Counted from the stretch's first letter, positions 50,830 through 61,812 are shown. The stretch is 64,000 nucleotides of DNA from an uncultured Pseudomonadota bacterium (GCA_903928445.1 CAIYRB010000181.1:1-64000), one strand, 5' to 3'. Program-made: numbers and translations. The notes: generated by a model from the letters alone, not told the origin.

Positions 50830-53800
50830 TTAAAGAGTGGCAGCGCTTTCCTCGAGCACGAAAGCCTCGATGATATCGCCTTCTTTTAGGTCGTTGTAGC
50901 CGTCAATACCGATCCCGCACTCGTAGCTCTGCAACACTTCTTTGACGTCGTCCTTGAAGCGACGAAGCGACCCGATTTTCCCTGAGTAAATAACGATCTC
51001 ATTGCGAATTAAGCGGCAATTGGACGACCGCGTAATCTTACCAGTGAGCACAGCAGAGCCACCAATGGTGCCAATTTTCGGCACGCTGATGGGTTTGCGA
51101 ACTTCGGCCCGGCCCAGAACCACTTCGCTGATAATGGGTGGCAGCTTGCCAACCATGAGGGCTTTTACTGCATCGACGATTTCGTAAATGATGCTGAAGT
51201 ACTGAATGACCACGCCATGCTTCTCAGCCAGTTCGTCCAGACCACGAGCGGCTCGCACACTGAAGCCTATGATCACTGCACCGGAGGCATCGGCCAAGGT
51301 GATGTCGGATTCCGTGACGCCACCGACACCGCTGTGCACGATGCGGTTCTTCACTCGATCACTGTTGAGCTTCAATATCGATTCAATAATGGCTTCGACT
51401 GAGCCCTGGGTATCGCCTTTGACGATCATCGGCACTTCAGGGACTTCTTGATTTTTCACCTTCGCCAGTAAGTCGGCCAAGCTTGCAGCACTCGACTTAG
51501 TCGACTGCGCTTTACGTGCTTGCTCAACTCGCCACGCCGCGGCTTCCCTCGCGGTGCGCTCATCGGTGACGATGTTAAACCGGTCGCCGGCCCGAGGGAC
51601 GCCAGAAAGTCCAATAATTTCAACTGGCTCAGATGGGCCGGCATAAGCAACATCCTTGCCCTTGTAATCGTGCATGGCGCGAACGCGTCCATACTCGATA
51701 CCAGCGACGATATAATCGCCTGCCTTAAGGGTACCGGCTTGCACCATGATCGTCGCGACCGGACCACGACCCTTATCGAGGTGGGCCTCGATCACAGCGC
51801 CCTCGGCAAAGCCGTCACGGGTCGCTTTGAGGTCTAGGACTTCGGCCTGGAGCACGATGGCTTCCAGCAGCTCATCGATCCCTTGCCGCTTGAGCGCGGA
51901 GGTCTTGATGAACTGGGTCTCGCCGCCCCATTCTTCTGCCTGGACGCCATGCTCGGTTAGTTCCGTATAGACGCGGTCGAGATTGATGTTCGGCTTGTCG
52001 ATTTTGTTGACCGCAACGATCAGCGGTACGTTTGCAGCCTTAGCGTGATTGATCGCCTCGATCGTCTGTGGCATCACGCCGTCGTCCGCCGCTACCACCA
52101 AGACCACAATGTCGGTGACCTTGGCCCCGCGGGCACGCATGGCCGAAAAGGCCTCGTGACCAGGGGTGTCGAGGAAGGCGATTTTGTGGCCGTTGTGCTC
52201 AACCGAGTAGGCGCCGATATGCTGCGTGATTCCACCTGCTTCACCGCTTGCGACACTGGTCGAGCGGATGGCATCGAGAATCGATGTTTTACCGTGGTCA
52301 ACGTGACCCATGACAGTAACGATCGGCGGCCTATGGAAAGACTGAACATTGGTCGTATCGACCTCTTTGCTCATAATCTCTTCGACGGTCTGCGCCGTGT
52401 TCTTCACTTCGAACTGGTACTCGTTAGCCACCAGCGACGCGGTGTCAAAGTCGATCTCTTGGTTGATCGTCGCCATGACACCTTGGGCCATGAGCTTTTT
52501 GATCACATCCGTGCTCTTGACCGCGAGCTGCTTCGCCAATTCGCCCACCGTGATCGACTCGTCAAAGCTGACCACCCGGTAGGATGCCCTGGGCATGGTG
52601 ACGGAGGTCTTTTTCAGGTCCTTGCGGCGCTTAATATCGCGTTTCGTCCGCGGCGCCATCGGCGTGTAAACGGTGCGCCCAGCAAAATCGGTCTGTGCGA
52701 CTTCCTCGTCCGAAGTGAGGATCTCTGCCTGCTGGAGCAGCAGGCGCGTGTTGATCGCCCCTTGGGTCCGGCGCGCCTTAGCAGCGGCCTTTTTCCGCGC
52801 CTGCTCTTCGTCATCCAGGGTCTTTTTATCTTTGACGCCGGTGGCCGCGGTCGCCGCTCGGCGATTGCCCCACTCGTCGAACTCACTTTGCGGTGGTGCA
52901 CCGGGAATCTGCACAACACCAGGCGCAGCAGCTTGAGCGCCCTGTTGGGCTTGGCTAGGAGCTGTTCCGGGAGCTACACCGTCGCCACTTATGCGGTTGG
53001 AAAGTAGCCCTAACCCAGTGACTCGCGTGCCCCGGTGGTCTTCTTTGCGACCGGTTTGCCGGCTGCGGTTGGCGCTCTCGAGCTTCTCCACCTCTTCAGG
53101 GGAAGCCTTGCGCACGATCGTTGCGCCGCCCATTTCCCGGCGACGGCGAAGTTGCGCATCGTCACCAGACCCAGGTTCAGCGGCAGCCGAAGCACCGGCA
53201 CCAGACGCCTGAGTCTGGGTGACTGCAGCAGCAGGTGCGGGAGGCCTCACCGCCGCGGTTGTTGGCTGCTGTGTTGCAGCAGCTTCCGTTGCCAGCCTGG
53301 CTGGCGCCGGGCGGCTTTCTTCGCGCCGCGCGGTGGGCTCAGCAGAGGCATGAAGCGACGCTGCTTTGGGTGTCGATTTTGGGATATTAATCGATACGTC
53401 AGCCGAGCGACTCGGTGCCGGCCTGACCACGCTAGTCGTCGGCCGTTGCACTGAGCGCACGACGGTGGCGCTGGTGGCCGCAGCACGGGTGACTGTCGCT
53501 GACGGCGGTGTGTTGCTACGGGGGGCGGGGGCTGGCTGGGTACCGGCAGCGATCTGATCTTGCTCCACTTCTGGCTCCTGGTCCAGGTCAGCAGCGGCTT
53601 CCACCGCGCCAGCACCGTAGTCTTTGTCGCTGGGCTCAACGACGGCGTCAACTTGCTCCGGCTCCTCGACGTGTTCGACTTGGGTCTCCACATCGAGGGG
53701 GGCAGAGTAAAGCTCCTCGCTTCCTTCGGATTCGGTCGCAGCATTAGCGGCCTGAGGCGACTCAAAGTCCGTCCCTTCGGACACACCCTCGTCATCCTTT

Positions 53801-54054
53801 GCTGCGGCACGTCTACGGATCACCACTTTAGGCTTACCGCTGCTGTCGGTCGATGCTGCAGAGCCACTGACGGCAGCCTGCTGCGACGCCCCTGCGGAGG
53901 CAGTAAAAGCGCTGCGCAGCTCGCTCACCTGTTGATCAGTCAACGTGCTCTGATGGCTCAGCACTTTTGCACCCATTCCTTTGAGCTTACCCATCAGAAT
54001 CTTCGATTCGATGTTCAGTTCTTTCGCCAGCTCATGTACACGCAGTTTAGTCAT
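50830..54054 (-). CDS. infB: Translation initiation factor IF-2
   Basis: GTPase that places initiator tRNA on the 30S subunit. A small N-terminal IF2N domain ([10 protein letters not shown]) is followed by about 400 disordered residues rich in Ala, Pro, Ser, Thr and Glu. A second IF2N-like segment leads to the G domain with [12 protein letters not shown] (about 583), [15 protein letters not shown] and NKIDKPN. Domains II, III and IV follow ([20 protein letters not shown]). Length 1074 is long, mainly from the low-complexity region. Between nusA and rbfA. Confidence 0.97.
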   Translation of the reverse strand: MTKLRVHELAKELNIESKILMGKLKGMGAKVLSHQSTLTDQQVSELRSAFTASAGASQQAAVSGSAASTDSSGKPKVVIRRRAAAKDDEGVSEGTDFESPQAANAATESEGSEELYSAPLDVETQVEHVEEPEQVDAVVEPSDKDYGAGAVEAAADLDQEPEVEQDQIAAGTQPAPAPRSNTPPSATVTRAAATSATVVRSVQRPTTSVVRPAPSRSADVSINIPKSTPKAASLHASAEPTARREESRPAPARLATEAAATQQPTTAAVRPPAPAAAVTQTQASGAGASAAAEPGSGDDAQLRRRREMGGATIVRKASPEEVEKLESANRSRQTGRKEDHRGTRVTGLGLLSNRISGDGVAPGTAPSQAQQGAQAAAPGVVQIPGAPPQSEFDEWGNRRAATAATGVKDKKTLDDEEQARKKAAAKARRTQGAINTRLLLQQAEILTSDEEVAQTDFAGRTVYTPMAPRTKRDIKRRKDLKKTSVTMPRASYRVVSFDESITVGELAKQLAVKSTDVIKKLMAQGVMATINQEIDFDTASLVANEYQFEVKNTAQTVEEIMSKEVDTTNVQSFHRPPIVTVMGHVDHGKTSILDAIRSTSVASGEAGGITQHIGAYSVEHNGHKIAFLDTPGHEAFSAMRARGAKVTDIVVLVVAADDGVMPQTIEAINHAKAANVPLIVAVNKIDKPNINLDRVYTELTEHGVQAEEWGGETQFIKTSALKRQGIDELLEAIVLQAEVLDLKATRDGFAEGAVIEAHLDKGRGPVATIMVQAGTLKAGDYIVAGIEYGRVRAMHDYKGKDVAYAGPSEPVEIIGLSGVPRAGDRFNIVTDERTAREAAAWRVEQARKAQSTKSSAASLADLLAKVKNQEVPEVPMIVKGDTQGSVEAIIESILKLNSDRVKNRIVHSGVGGVTESDITLADASGAVIIGFSVRAARGLDELAEKHGVVIQYFSIIYEIVDAVKALMVGKLPPIISEVVLGRAEVRKPISVPKIGTIGGSAVLTGKITRSSNCRLIRNEIVIYSGKIGSLRRFKDDVKEVLQSYECGIGIDGYNDLKEGDIIEAFVLEESAATL

Positions 54055-54104
54055 CTATAAATACCCTTCATACCGACTTCTTAACTCACCAGGAAGCGGC
54101 TGAC

Positions 54105-55712
54105 TTATTCGTTCTCAGCAGCTGCATCCTCCAGCTCCGACTGGAGGTACTTGTCTGCCGCGATCTGGACGGTGCGTGCAATCCCTGTCGACAACCCAGT
54201 TTTCTGGGCCACTTCTTCAGCGGAATCTGCAACGATGTCACCTATCGTACCGTAACCAGCATCGGCCAAGGCGTGCGCCGTTGCCTCACCAACCCCACTG
54301 AGGCGTTGGAACAAGCGAATCCGCTCGTTCCGACCACTGTCCACTTCCACATCTTTTTCTGGAGCGGATTGACGGCGAGGATCTGCTCCCGCATGGGCCA
54401 GCAGATCTTCATGGTCGCTTGGGCCAGCCTTTGCCGTCGGAATCGACCGGCCAGACTCTTTGGCTAGGCGAGCTGCCTCAGCCAATACCTTGTCTGCTTC
54501 GGCTTCGTCCATATTGAGGAGTCGCTGTAGCATCCGCGGACTGAGTGCTGCCACTTCAGCCGGCGATTTGACGCCTTCATTGACCAAAATCTCGGCGCGC
54601 ATCGGCCCAATTCCAGCAATTCCAGCCACGGCGATCTTGGCGCCCACAAGCTCTTGCTCGAGCTTGCCTTCGCTCTTGATGTCCAGGCGCCAGCCGGTGA
54701 GCTGAGCCGCAAGGCGCACATTTTGTCCGCGCTTACCAATCGCTAAGGACAGCTGGTCGTCAGCCACGATGACTTCCATGCTGTGGTTTGCATCATCGAC
54801 GATAACCTTGCTGACTACAGCTGGTGCCAAGGCATTGCAGACCAAGCGAGCAGGATCTTTGTCCCACGGTACGATATCGATTTTTTCGCCGTTGAGCTCC
54901 TGCACGACCGCTTGGACGCGAGCCCCTTTCATGCCGACGCAAGCACCCACCGGATCGACCGATTGATCGCGTGAGTAGACGGCGATCTTGGAGCGATGCC
55001 CAGGATCACGCGCCGCGCTTTCAATGGTGACAATCCCGTCATAGATCTCCGTCACATGCTGCTCAAACAAGCGGACCAAGAAGCCCGGATGAGCTCGGGA
55101 CATAACGATCTGTGGGCCCCGCGATGATCTTTTTACTTCGAGTACATAACCCGTTACCCGATCTTTGATGCGGTAGCGCTCGGTGGGCATCTGCTCGCGA
55201 TATGGAATCACGGCCTCGGTCCGACCAAGGTCGACAATGATATCGTTGCGCTCAAACCGCCGCACATGGCCGTTGAGGACTTCGCCGGTCCGGTCCTTGA
55301 ATTCTTCGTAGATTTGCGCTCGCTCAGCATCACGAACCTTTTGTACGATGATCTGCTTCGCCGATTGGGCGGCAATGCGGCCGAAGCTGCTGGTGTCAAT
55401 TTTGATCCCCAGCGCATCGCCGACGCCAGCCTCAGGGTCGAGCTTGTGTGCTTCTGGGACCGAAATCTCACGCACTTCGTCGGCCACTTCCTGCACCACC
55501 GTGCGAAACTGGAACAGCTCGATCTCGTTGTTTTCTTCGTTGTAGTGGGCTTCCAAATCGGCGGTTGCGCCAAAGTCACGCCGCGCTGCGTGCAGCACCG
55601 CTTGCTCAAGGGCATCGATGATGATCGCTTTGTCTAGATTCTTGTCGCGGCTGACCAAGTTGATGACTCGGGTTAAGTCTCCATCAAATTCGGTCGCTTC
55701 AGTAGTCACCAT
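54105..55712 (-). CDS. nusA: Transcription termination/antitermination factor NusA
   Basis: Binds RNA polymerase and nascent RNA. Order: N-terminal polymerase-binding domain (about 1-130), S1 domain (about 135-205: [20 protein letters not shown]), two KH domains (about 235-380: [40 protein letters not shown]), then two helix-hairpin-helix regions ([38 protein letters not shown]). The two C-terminal HhH repeats are typical of proteobacteria. Length 535. Between rimP and infB. Confidence 0.97.
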   Translation of the reverse strand: MVTTEATEFDGDLTRVINLVSRDKNLDKAIIIDALEQAVLHAARRDFGATADLEAHYNEENNEIELFQFRTVVQEVADEVREISVPEAHKLDPEAGVGDALGIKIDTSSFGRIAAQSAKQIIVQKVRDAERAQIYEEFKDRTGEVLNGHVRRFERNDIIVDLGRTEAVIPYREQMPTERYRIKDRVTGYVLEVKRSSRGPQIVMSRAHPGFLVRLFEQHVTEIYDGIVTIESAARDPGHRSKIAVYSRDQSVDPVGACVGMKGARVQAVVQELNGEKIDIVPWDKDPARLVCNALAPAVVSKVIVDDANHSMEVIVADDQLSLAIGKRGQNVRLAAQLTGWRLDIKSEGKLEQELVGAKIAVAGIAGIGPMRAEILVNEGVKSPAEVAALSPRMLQRLLNMDEAEADKVLAEAARLAKESGRSIPTAKAGPSDHEDLLAHAGADPRRQSAPEKDVEVDSGRNERIRLFQRLSGVGEATAHALADAGYGTIGDIVADSAEEVAQKTGLSTGIARTVQIAADKYLQSELEDAAAENE

Positions 55713-55754
55713 GCGCTTAGGTCCTTCCTGCGTCTTAAGAATAAAGAGAACTGA

Positions 55755-56258
55755 TCAACCATGACTCCAGTCATATACCAGACTGGCTCGCTGCAAGCTC
55801 ACAAGCGGGAAAGACCATATCCCCTGCTCGGTCTCCAGCGTCAACACTGCCTCATCTTCAGCGCCGTGCTCCTCGATTCCTAAAAGCTTGCCGACGCCTT
55901 GCTTTCTATCACCAACTTTATCTTTGAGCTTCACCTGAATCGTTTGACCCACCTGTCGTGCAAAATGCTCTAGGCGCCGCAGCGGCCGTTCAATCCCCGG
56001 AGAACTCACTTCTAGCGTGTATCGAGCCGGGATCATATCATCAAGAGCCGTGACTTCCTGCAACAACCGACTGGCTTTGACGCAGCCGTCCAGGGCGAGG
56101 CCGCCTTCGCCCCCTAAATTGTCGACAAAAAGACGCAATATCCGGTCGTTACCTGACCACTCTGCTTCGATGCAGTCGTAGCCGGCGGAGTTTAGCTGGG
56201 CATTTACCACAGCCATTACATGATCGAGTCTGGCTCTATCCAAAAGTAAGCATCTCAA
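55755..56258 (-). CDS. rimP: Ribosome maturation factor RimP
   Basis: Aids 30S assembly. N-terminal alpha/beta domain (AQLNSAGYDCIEAEWSGND, RILRLFVDN), PARYTLEVSSPGIERPLRRL, then a C-terminal SH3-like domain. SSPGIERPL is diagnostic. The upstream limit of the frame is TTG at 56258 (167 aa); ATG at 56216 would give 153 aa, also usual. First gene of the translation operon, divergent from the PilZ gene. Confidence 0.92.
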   Translation of the reverse strand: MRCLLLDRARLDHVMAVVNAQLNSAGYDCIEAEWSGNDRILRLFVDNLGGEGGLALDGCVKASRLLQEVTALDDMIPARYTLEVSSPGIERPLRRLEHFARQVGQTIQVKLKDKVGDRKQGVGKLLGIEEHGAEDEAVLTLETEQGIWSFPLVSLQRASLVYDWSHG

Positions 56259-56461
56259 ACAAAAAAGGCCAGTCGCACCCGGACAGCACTTTTGCAGCCC
56301 GGGGCCTGGGCCTGCAGATAAGCGGATTTGCTAGCAAACCCACCGAAGTGACAAGCACACTGAAGAACGGCCAGAGAAGTACCATAAAATTCGCTCTTTA
56401 TCAACTCAAGATCATCTACGTACCGACCGATGCGTCTGGTGGGGTCTGATGGGGAGGCTTT

Positions 56462-57271
56462 ATGGGCCTGTTTGACAAGTTGCTTGGCCGGAAGATGCAT
56501 AGGTCGGATGCGGCTGATGCTGAACTTGCAGCCATGGTCAAGGACGGCAGGATGCACGCGCGCATGCGCCTGCATGATGACACCGTGGCAACACTGACCC
56601 TGCCAAATCACCTGATAGGGCGAGTTGTTGACATCAGTTACGGTGGGATTGCAGCGTCTTTTGCCAGAGCGAAAAGCCCGCTTCAGGATTCCGTTCAGTG
56701 TGAAGGCAGTCTTAAGATCCTGGGTGCTAGTACGGCACTGCTCGTCACCGCAATCCGCGTCGTTACATACCATGGCGACGCAACCCTGGTGGGTTTTTGT
56801 CTGCATCACCAGGCGGCTGGAGGCCTGCTTTTTCTTCGCGATTTTATTGAGCCTTCCCGTTGCGGCGAAAGCCTGGCCCTCATCGCTCCCGAATTGCGCC
56901 AGGCCCGCTACCAGGGTAGCGAGTGGCACTGTTGGCGCGGTGATGGCCCGACCGATTTGATTGCACAAACCCAGCCAGGCACCGGGGCCTTGAGGGAAGC
57001 GATCTTAACGTTTCGCCTCAACAAGACCTACTGCGAGCTGACCTTTAAAGGAGGGGTGATACAGGTCGGCATCATCCGCCAGGAAGATGAGTCTACCCTC
57101 CTCAATGGAACGGCTAGGGCGATGGCCACCAACGTTGACGACGAAGTTCGGGTGCTCCGCGCAGGGCTCTACATTCTTCTCGCGAGCCCTGCACCCTGTC
57201 GCGCACTGAGCGCGTCGATGATCGCCTTGGCTCGCGACAGACTTCTACTCCCCGCAAGTGGCGCCGTGTAG
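56462..57271 (+). CDS. PilZ-like domain protein
   Basis: A 269-residue protein whose ATG is preceded by GGGGAGG at about four bases. The N-terminal part has HARMRLHDD (near the RxxxR c-di-GMP site) and, 20 residues later, GRVVDISYGGIAASFARA, matching the D-x-S-x-x-G motif. A second domain (about 140-269) is not recognised. It may be a c-di-GMP effector or a degenerate PilZ. Its 3' end overlaps the convergent protease gene by 27 bases. This is the second PilZ-type gene in the window. Confidence 0.75.
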   Translation: MGLFDKLLGRKMHRSDAADAELAAMVKDGRMHARMRLHDDTVATLTLPNHLIGRVVDISYGGIAASFARAKSPLQDSVQCEGSLKILGASTALLVTAIRVVTYHGDATLVGFCLHHQAAGGLLFLRDFIEPSRCGESLALIAPELRQARYQGSEWHCWRGDGPTDLIAQTQPGTGALREAILTFRLNKTYCELTFKGGVIQVGIIRQEDESTLLNGTARAMATNVDDEVRVLRAGLYILLASPAPCRALSASMIALARDRLLLPASGAV

Positions 57272-59284
57272 ACATAGTAGCCCTGAATATGGCTGCTGAA
57301 GCCCAGCGGTTCGGTGTAACCAGATGGCAAACTCACGGATGGAGTAGACCGGACTAAAATTTGGCTGCAGGAGGTTATCTCGCGTACCGAGGATGAGTTC
57401 GCCAAGGGCGGAGGGCGCTTCGCCCGGACCCCGATGCGCAAGGATGCGGACTCCCTTCGGCACAAAGGCTCTGAAGGAATCTGGATTTAGTCTAAACCCG
57501 CTGGTTATTTCAGCGCTGTTGATATGATTGAGGTTGTCACGGCTTACAACGATCTTACTGCTGCGAATGATCGCATGACCATTGATGATCGCATGACCGT
57601 TGATGATCGCATGACCGTTGATGATCGCGTGGCCATTGATCAACGAGTGGCCCCGGACCATGTCGTAGCTGTCTGGTCGATTGCGAAAAGGTAGCTCAGG
57701 AGCAAAACCTAAGACTTCCTGGACCGTCCAGTCGCCGTCGAGCAGTGGAAAGGGCTCCGCACTCCCGAAGTGTCCGTAGTCGCAACTTCCTTCCAAGCGA
57801 ACCAAGCGTAGCGTCCGATCGAATGGATTGAATCGCAACCCACAGCTGCTGCTATCACCCGCTGCACTAAGGTCCAAACGCTGCGCTCCGGTCAAGTCAA
57901 GAGCGATCAGGCTGTTGGTGTCATTAGGTCGCTCAATGGCAAGGCCGATCACGCGGCCGTCTCCGTCCATGATGGGGCCGCCCGACATGCCTGGTTCAGC
58001 TAAATCGGTGTCCACCCCCGGCATAGCCTCAAGCTTGAACTTCGGCAGTGGCCCAAAGTTTGAAGTGTCTTCGGTTGGATATTCGTGCAATGCCATGCGC
58101 CCAGTCCGTTGGACCTGCTTGCCGTTCAAGTCGGCGGGATAGCCAATGGCCATGCGAGTCTGATCATGACTAGGATCGAGGTCGATGTGATCGGCTATCT
58201 CTAGGCCGCGGATGGCTTCTGGAGCGCGCGCGCCTAGGGCCCTTGCCAGGGCTGGCAGTTCGCTGGTGCGGATCTGCAGCAAAGCAACATCCGACTCGAC
58301 ACTTCGACCTATCAGCATCGCCGATAGCGGCACGTTGTGACCGGCGACATCCAGATCGTAAAGGTTACCAAGATGAAAGGGCCCTGTTCCAGCCCCAGCC
58401 CCGGAGCCCGCTTCAGCATCAGCCAAAGCGCCATAGGCATACCCGACCGGGAACAAATGGGCCGCCGTGACGACAAAAACCTTTGGCCCTGCCGTCATGT
58501 CTGCGGCTTGATTCACCTGAACGCCGAATAAATGACGTAGATGATCGATATTTCTTACTAGAAAGCCTGACCCCAGCGTCACGTTGCCGTCGAGGCTGAT
58601 CCTAACGACGTGGCGCCGCGCCGAAGTTGTGTCAGCGCCTGAGCTGACAAAGGCTTCAGGCTTAATGACGGGAGGTAATGCATGAGGGGTCAACGCGGCG
58701 GACTCGGCCACGCCTGGTCCTTCCTCGGGAAGGATCACCCAAAACACCGAATTCGGGTGCGTATATTCGATGTCGTGAACCAGTACGCCGAGTGAAATGC
58801 CCACGGTACCTGTGGGTGTCGCTGGACTGAAAACCAGGTCTGAGAAGCAACGAAAGCCGTAGGCCCCCGCTTCTTTATCGCACGCAGTAGCAGTGACGGT
58901 CACAAAGGCACTGCGCCAGACTCCGGCAGCCTTGTCAAAGGTCAGCTCCTGCTCACCAGTGCGTGGCCAGCTACCGTGCAGGTAGGGCTGAACCATCGTC
59001 GGAGTAATCGGCTGATTATAGTACTGCTCGATGCGGAAGCTGCGTGACTCCGCTCCGCGTCTCAGCACTGCGGGAATGCCGGGCGGATAGATAAAGCGCT
59101 GGCCGTCAGCGATCTGCTGCCACATCACCGAACTGGTGAGTTCCAGGCCAGCGGCGTCCCTGCTGTCATCGACCACCGCAAATGCTGGTAGGGTTAAAAG
59201 ACAAGTCGATGCGCAAGTAGCCATGCGACGCAAAGAATGCCACGTCATGCCTTCAAAAAAACGAAAAACCGCGCCAACAGTCAT
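57245..59284 (-). CDS. Secreted trypsin-like serine protease with GHAIIN repeats
   Basis: A 679-residue exported protein. Signal core MATCASTCLLTLPAFA lies at about 20-37; the exact start (ATG 59284, or 59248, or the MATC Met) is unsettled. A domain of about 200 residues precedes the protease fold. Triad residues are His in VVTAAHLFPVG (about 273), Asp in ESDVALLQI (about 332), and Ser in EPGMSGGPIMDGDG (about 434). The C-terminal 150 residues hold five GH(A/S)(I/L)I(N/R) hexapeptides (about 543-573) then VRILAHRGPGE. The stretch could be an extended beta array. Overlaps the PilZ gene end by 27 bases. The substrate is unknown. Confidence 0.85.
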   Translation of the reverse strand: MTVGAVFRFFEGMTWHSLRRMATCASTCLLTLPAFAVVDDSRDAAGLELTSSVMWQQIADGQRFIYPPGIPAVLRRGAESRSFRIEQYYNQPITPTMVQPYLHGSWPRTGEQELTFDKAAGVWRSAFVTVTATACDKEAGAYGFRCFSDLVFSPATPTGTVGISLGVLVHDIEYTHPNSVFWVILPEEGPGVAESAALTPHALPPVIKPEAFVSSGADTTSARRHVVRISLDGNVTLGSGFLVRNIDHLRHLFGVQVNQAADMTAGPKVFVVTAAHLFPVGYAYGALADAEAGSGAGAGTGPFHLGNLYDLDVAGHNVPLSAMLIGRSVESDVALLQIRTSELPALARALGARAPEAIRGLEIADHIDLDPSHDQTRMAIGYPADLNGKQVQRTGRMALHEYPTEDTSNFGPLPKFKLEAMPGVDTDLAEPGMSGGPIMDGDGRVIGLAIERPNDTNSLIALDLTGAQRLDLSAAGDSSSCGLRFNPFDRTLRLVRLEGSCDYGHFGSAEPFPLLDGDWTVQEVLGFAPELPFRNRPDSYDMVRGHSLINGHAIINGHAIINGHAIINGHAIIRSSKIVVSRDNLNHINSAEITSGFRLNPDSFRAFVPKGVRILAHRGPGEAPSALGELILGTRDNLLQPNFSPVYSIREFAIWLHRTAGLQQPYSGLLCLHGATCGE
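57566..57655 (-). repeat. Five 18-base tandem units coding GHAIIN
   Basis: Units at 57566-57583, 57584-57601, 57602-57619, 57620-57637 and 57638-57655. The middle two are identical, the others differ by a few bases. In the coding direction they give GHSLIN, three GHAIIN and GHAIIR. Multiples of three, so changes in copy number keep the frame. Confidence 0.9.
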
Positions 59285-59605
59285 TGCTTTTTGCCTCAGC
59301 TTGCACCGGCTACGAATATTGACTGGATGAATCTAAGGTTAAGCCTAACAAAACCAAGTCGTGCTTCCAGTATCTTTGAAATATCATCGTTATATCTATT
59401 GTTATAGGTATTTACACTGCATGTTTCCAGCTGATTTTGCGCCTAATCGGTAGGTCAAAAAAAATACTGTTTAAAATTAGTCGGTTATGCCGTCCATCTC
59501 GGACTTCCCTGGACCTATGTGGCTCAATGTGTTCTTTGTGGCGACTCCTGGGCTTTCTGCTACATCCTTAGCAACAATGCTGAGAAACGCGGACGGGTGC
59601 GTCAA
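59285..59605. other. 321-base AT-rich divergent intergenic region
   Basis: It separates the protease from the TPR regulator, which read away from each other. It is much more AT-rich than the genes, with runs such as TATATCTATTGTTATAGG and a polyA at 59457-59464. No unambiguous -35/-10 pair was found. Divergent promoters and a binding site for the neighbouring regulator would be expected here. A GTG-initiated frame starts at 59519, but its first 29 residues lack support. Confidence 0.55.
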
Positions 59606-61807
59606 ATGAATTGGGATAGCTGCATCAAGCAGGCACGCGATTGCCACACGAAACAAGCCTGGGAAGCATTATTTGATACCTTTGGTGAAGGCTTGGCAAC
59701 GGGCAGCAACTCCAAACCGATCGAAGAGATCTTCAAGATATTGCGCAGCGACCCCCAGAGTTTGCACTACGATCCGCGCATCTGGGGCCGGCTCATTCAG
59801 GGCTGTCTGTCGAGCTGGAACCTGGAACTTGGTCGAACCATTGCCGAGCACACCAAGAAAATGGCCTCGCCCAAGGTCAATATCGCCGCGGCGCAGCTTT
59901 ATTTAGATAGCGGCTCGCCCTCGACAACCAGGGACATCGCCAATCGCACGCTCCGCCTTGCCAATCTGCAACCCTCCGAACGAGTCCAGCTGGAGATGCT
60001 GGTAGCTAGTAGCTACGCTGAGGAGGGCAAAAGGCAAAAGGCCATCCGCCTTCTGAGCCAGCTGCGCAGTTCCCTACAAAACCTTGCTCCGGATCCACGA
60101 GAACGCTCCGACCTGCTGACCAACATGGGACGCATGCAGTTTTTTCTTGGTCGTTACGGCCAGGCTGCTGAGTTGTTTTACGAGGCGTCACAGCACTACC
60201 GTGCTTTAGAAGACTGGGAGGCTGCCGCCAAAACGATTTTCAACACCGCTGCTTGCCATCTTAACGGCGGCACTAAAAAGCGTGACGAAGCCTTCGTTAT
60301 GATCGAGGAATGCCGGCGCCTTGCCGAAGCGCAAAATCTTCAAGGCCCGTTGTCGCATTGCGAAGCTGCTTACGGTATGGAAGCCTACCAACTCGGCGAT
60401 TTTGCGGCCGCCCGTGAGCATCTGCGCCGGGCTCTGGAATATTTGCCGATCTCCGACAAAAGCTATCGTCGCCTGCATGTGCTGTCGATGCTCGCCTATA
60501 CCTATTTGGCCATGGGCCGCTACCATCTCGCGCGCAAGTTCGGTCAGCAGACCTTTGACCTCGCCACTCTTGATGAGTCAGAGCGGCACAAGGCTCGCTA
60601 CACGTCACTCCAGGCGGAACTCCTGTGGGAGGACGGGCTGGTTGAGGCGAGCCAGTCCTTGCTGAAAAGCACCACAGCACCCCTAGAAGCCCGCGGCGTG
60701 CATACCCTCGAGGAATTGGCCGCCGTAGCGCGCTATAATCTGCAATTGGCGCGATTAAACTACCGCGGGCCGAGCCCCAAGTACGACATCGATGAAGCGC
60801 TAAGAAAGAATCATCACGCCTGGCTCGATCACTTATATGCCTTGGGCGAAATCGCCTTAAACGTCGGTGATTTGCTGGGAGCTGACAAATACTTTGCCGA
60901 ATGCCTGAGTAAAGGCCGTAACATCAGCGACCGCTTCCACGAGGCCCTGGGCTTACTGGGACTCATCAAGTCCCTGCTGACGCAGCGACGAACGGCCGAG
61001 ATCACGCCGCTTTTTCGCGAGTTTGAGATCGTCATTGCGCGGCTCGGAGAGACCCCGCTAAAAATGCAAGCGCTGTTTATCCAGGCTGCCAGCAGCTACC
61101 AGCTAGGCAACTTTGCCGAATGCGAGCGCCTCCTCCGTCAGGCCATGAAGAACAGCCGGCAAAGCTTTGCCGACAAGTTTGTCCTAACTTGCTGGGTGGC
61201 GACGATCGAAGGTAGGTCGTCACGCCTTACCGCCGACTGGCAAACCCAGATGGTTGCCCGGTACACCAGACATTTTTTTGCGCCATCGCTCGAAGCGATA
61301 GACGATCGTCACTTTCGCGTCAGTCAGCACTATATCGTCAGCTTAGAGCGCCATCCCTCACTGGCCGACCTGCTGCATTACCTGCTGATGAAAAGCAGCT
61401 TCAGCGCCACCACGTCCGAAATTCAGACCAGCGTCTGGAAACAAAGCCTCCACACCCAAGGCTGGCAGCAAAAAATCCGCAATACCATCATGCGCCTGCG
61501 CGACTTTTTCCCGTACACGATCGCGCCAATACTGATGCACGCGGAGACTATCGCGCTATTTCGCGAGGCTATCACCATCTATCCGCCGCAGCGAGCCGGG
61601 TTGGCCGCAAGCGACGAAATCATCCGCCTTCTCGACGACGTCCCGATGTCTAGCGTTGAACTCGCGCGCCGGTTAAAGATTTCACCAGCAACGACCAAGC
61701 GCATCCTCAAACGACTCATGGACGAACACAGTATTCAAGTCGTGAAACAAGGGCGACATGTTGTCTATAAAGCCCAGCTGACGAGCGGGGCTGAGGCGCC
61801 AACTTGA
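59606..61807 (+). CDS. TPR-repeat protein with a C-terminal winged helix-turn-helix
   Basis: A 733-residue, mostly helical protein. About ten TPR-like repeats run from residue 30 to 560 (LLTNMGRMQFFLGRYGQAAE, MLAYTYLAMGRYHLARKFGQ, LYALGEIALNVGDLLGADKY, FIQAASSYQLGNFAECERLL). The last 60 residues form a MarR/GntR-like winged helix (MSSVELARRLKISPATTKR and ILKRLMDEHSIQVVKQGRHV). No ATPase (NB-ARC) or receiver domain is present. The ATG at 59606 is preferred over GTG 59519. It is divergent from the secreted protease and convergent with the aldehyde dehydrogenase. Regulator of either neighbour is likely but unproven. Confidence 0.8.
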   Translation: MNWDSCIKQARDCHTKQAWEALFDTFGEGLATGSNSKPIEEIFKILRSDPQSLHYDPRIWGRLIQGCLSSWNLELGRTIAEHTKKMASPKVNIAAAQLYLDSGSPSTTRDIANRTLRLANLQPSERVQLEMLVASSYAEEGKRQKAIRLLSQLRSSLQNLAPDPRERSDLLTNMGRMQFFLGRYGQAAELFYEASQHYRALEDWEAAAKTIFNTAACHLNGGTKKRDEAFVMIEECRRLAEAQNLQGPLSHCEAAYGMEAYQLGDFAAAREHLRRALEYLPISDKSYRRLHVLSMLAYTYLAMGRYHLARKFGQQTFDLATLDESERHKARYTSLQAELLWEDGLVEASQSLLKSTTAPLEARGVHTLEELAAVARYNLQLARLNYRGPSPKYDIDEALRKNHHAWLDHLYALGEIALNVGDLLGADKYFAECLSKGRNISDRFHEALGLLGLIKSLLTQRRTAEITPLFREFEIVIARLGETPLKMQALFIQAASSYQLGNFAECERLLRQAMKNSRQSFADKFVLTCWVATIEGRSSRLTADWQTQMVARYTRHFFAPSLEAIDDRHFRVSQHYIVSLERHPSLADLLHYLLMKSSFSATTSEIQTSVWKQSLHTQGWQQKIRNTIMRLRDFFPYTIAPILMHAETIALFREAITIYPPQRAGLAASDEIIRLLDDVPMSSVELARRLKISPATTKRILKRLMDEHSIQVVKQGRHVVYKAQLTSGAEAPT

Positions 61808-61812
61808 GACAG

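Noticed and set aside
52045-53007. 320-codon open frame on the plus strand
   Set aside because: Lies entirely antisense to the disordered and G-domain parts of infB; composition (His/Arg-rich) is that of a reverse-complement shadow, and no ribosome site is seen.
56255-56968. 237-codon open frame on the minus strand
   Set aside because: It is antisense to the PilZ-like gene, which has a GGGGAGG ribosome site and recognisable motifs; the frame has no family features.
57566-57655. 18-base repeat considered as an iteron or CRISPR
   Set aside because: No spacers, and it is inside the coding frame of the protease, giving a clean hexapeptide period.
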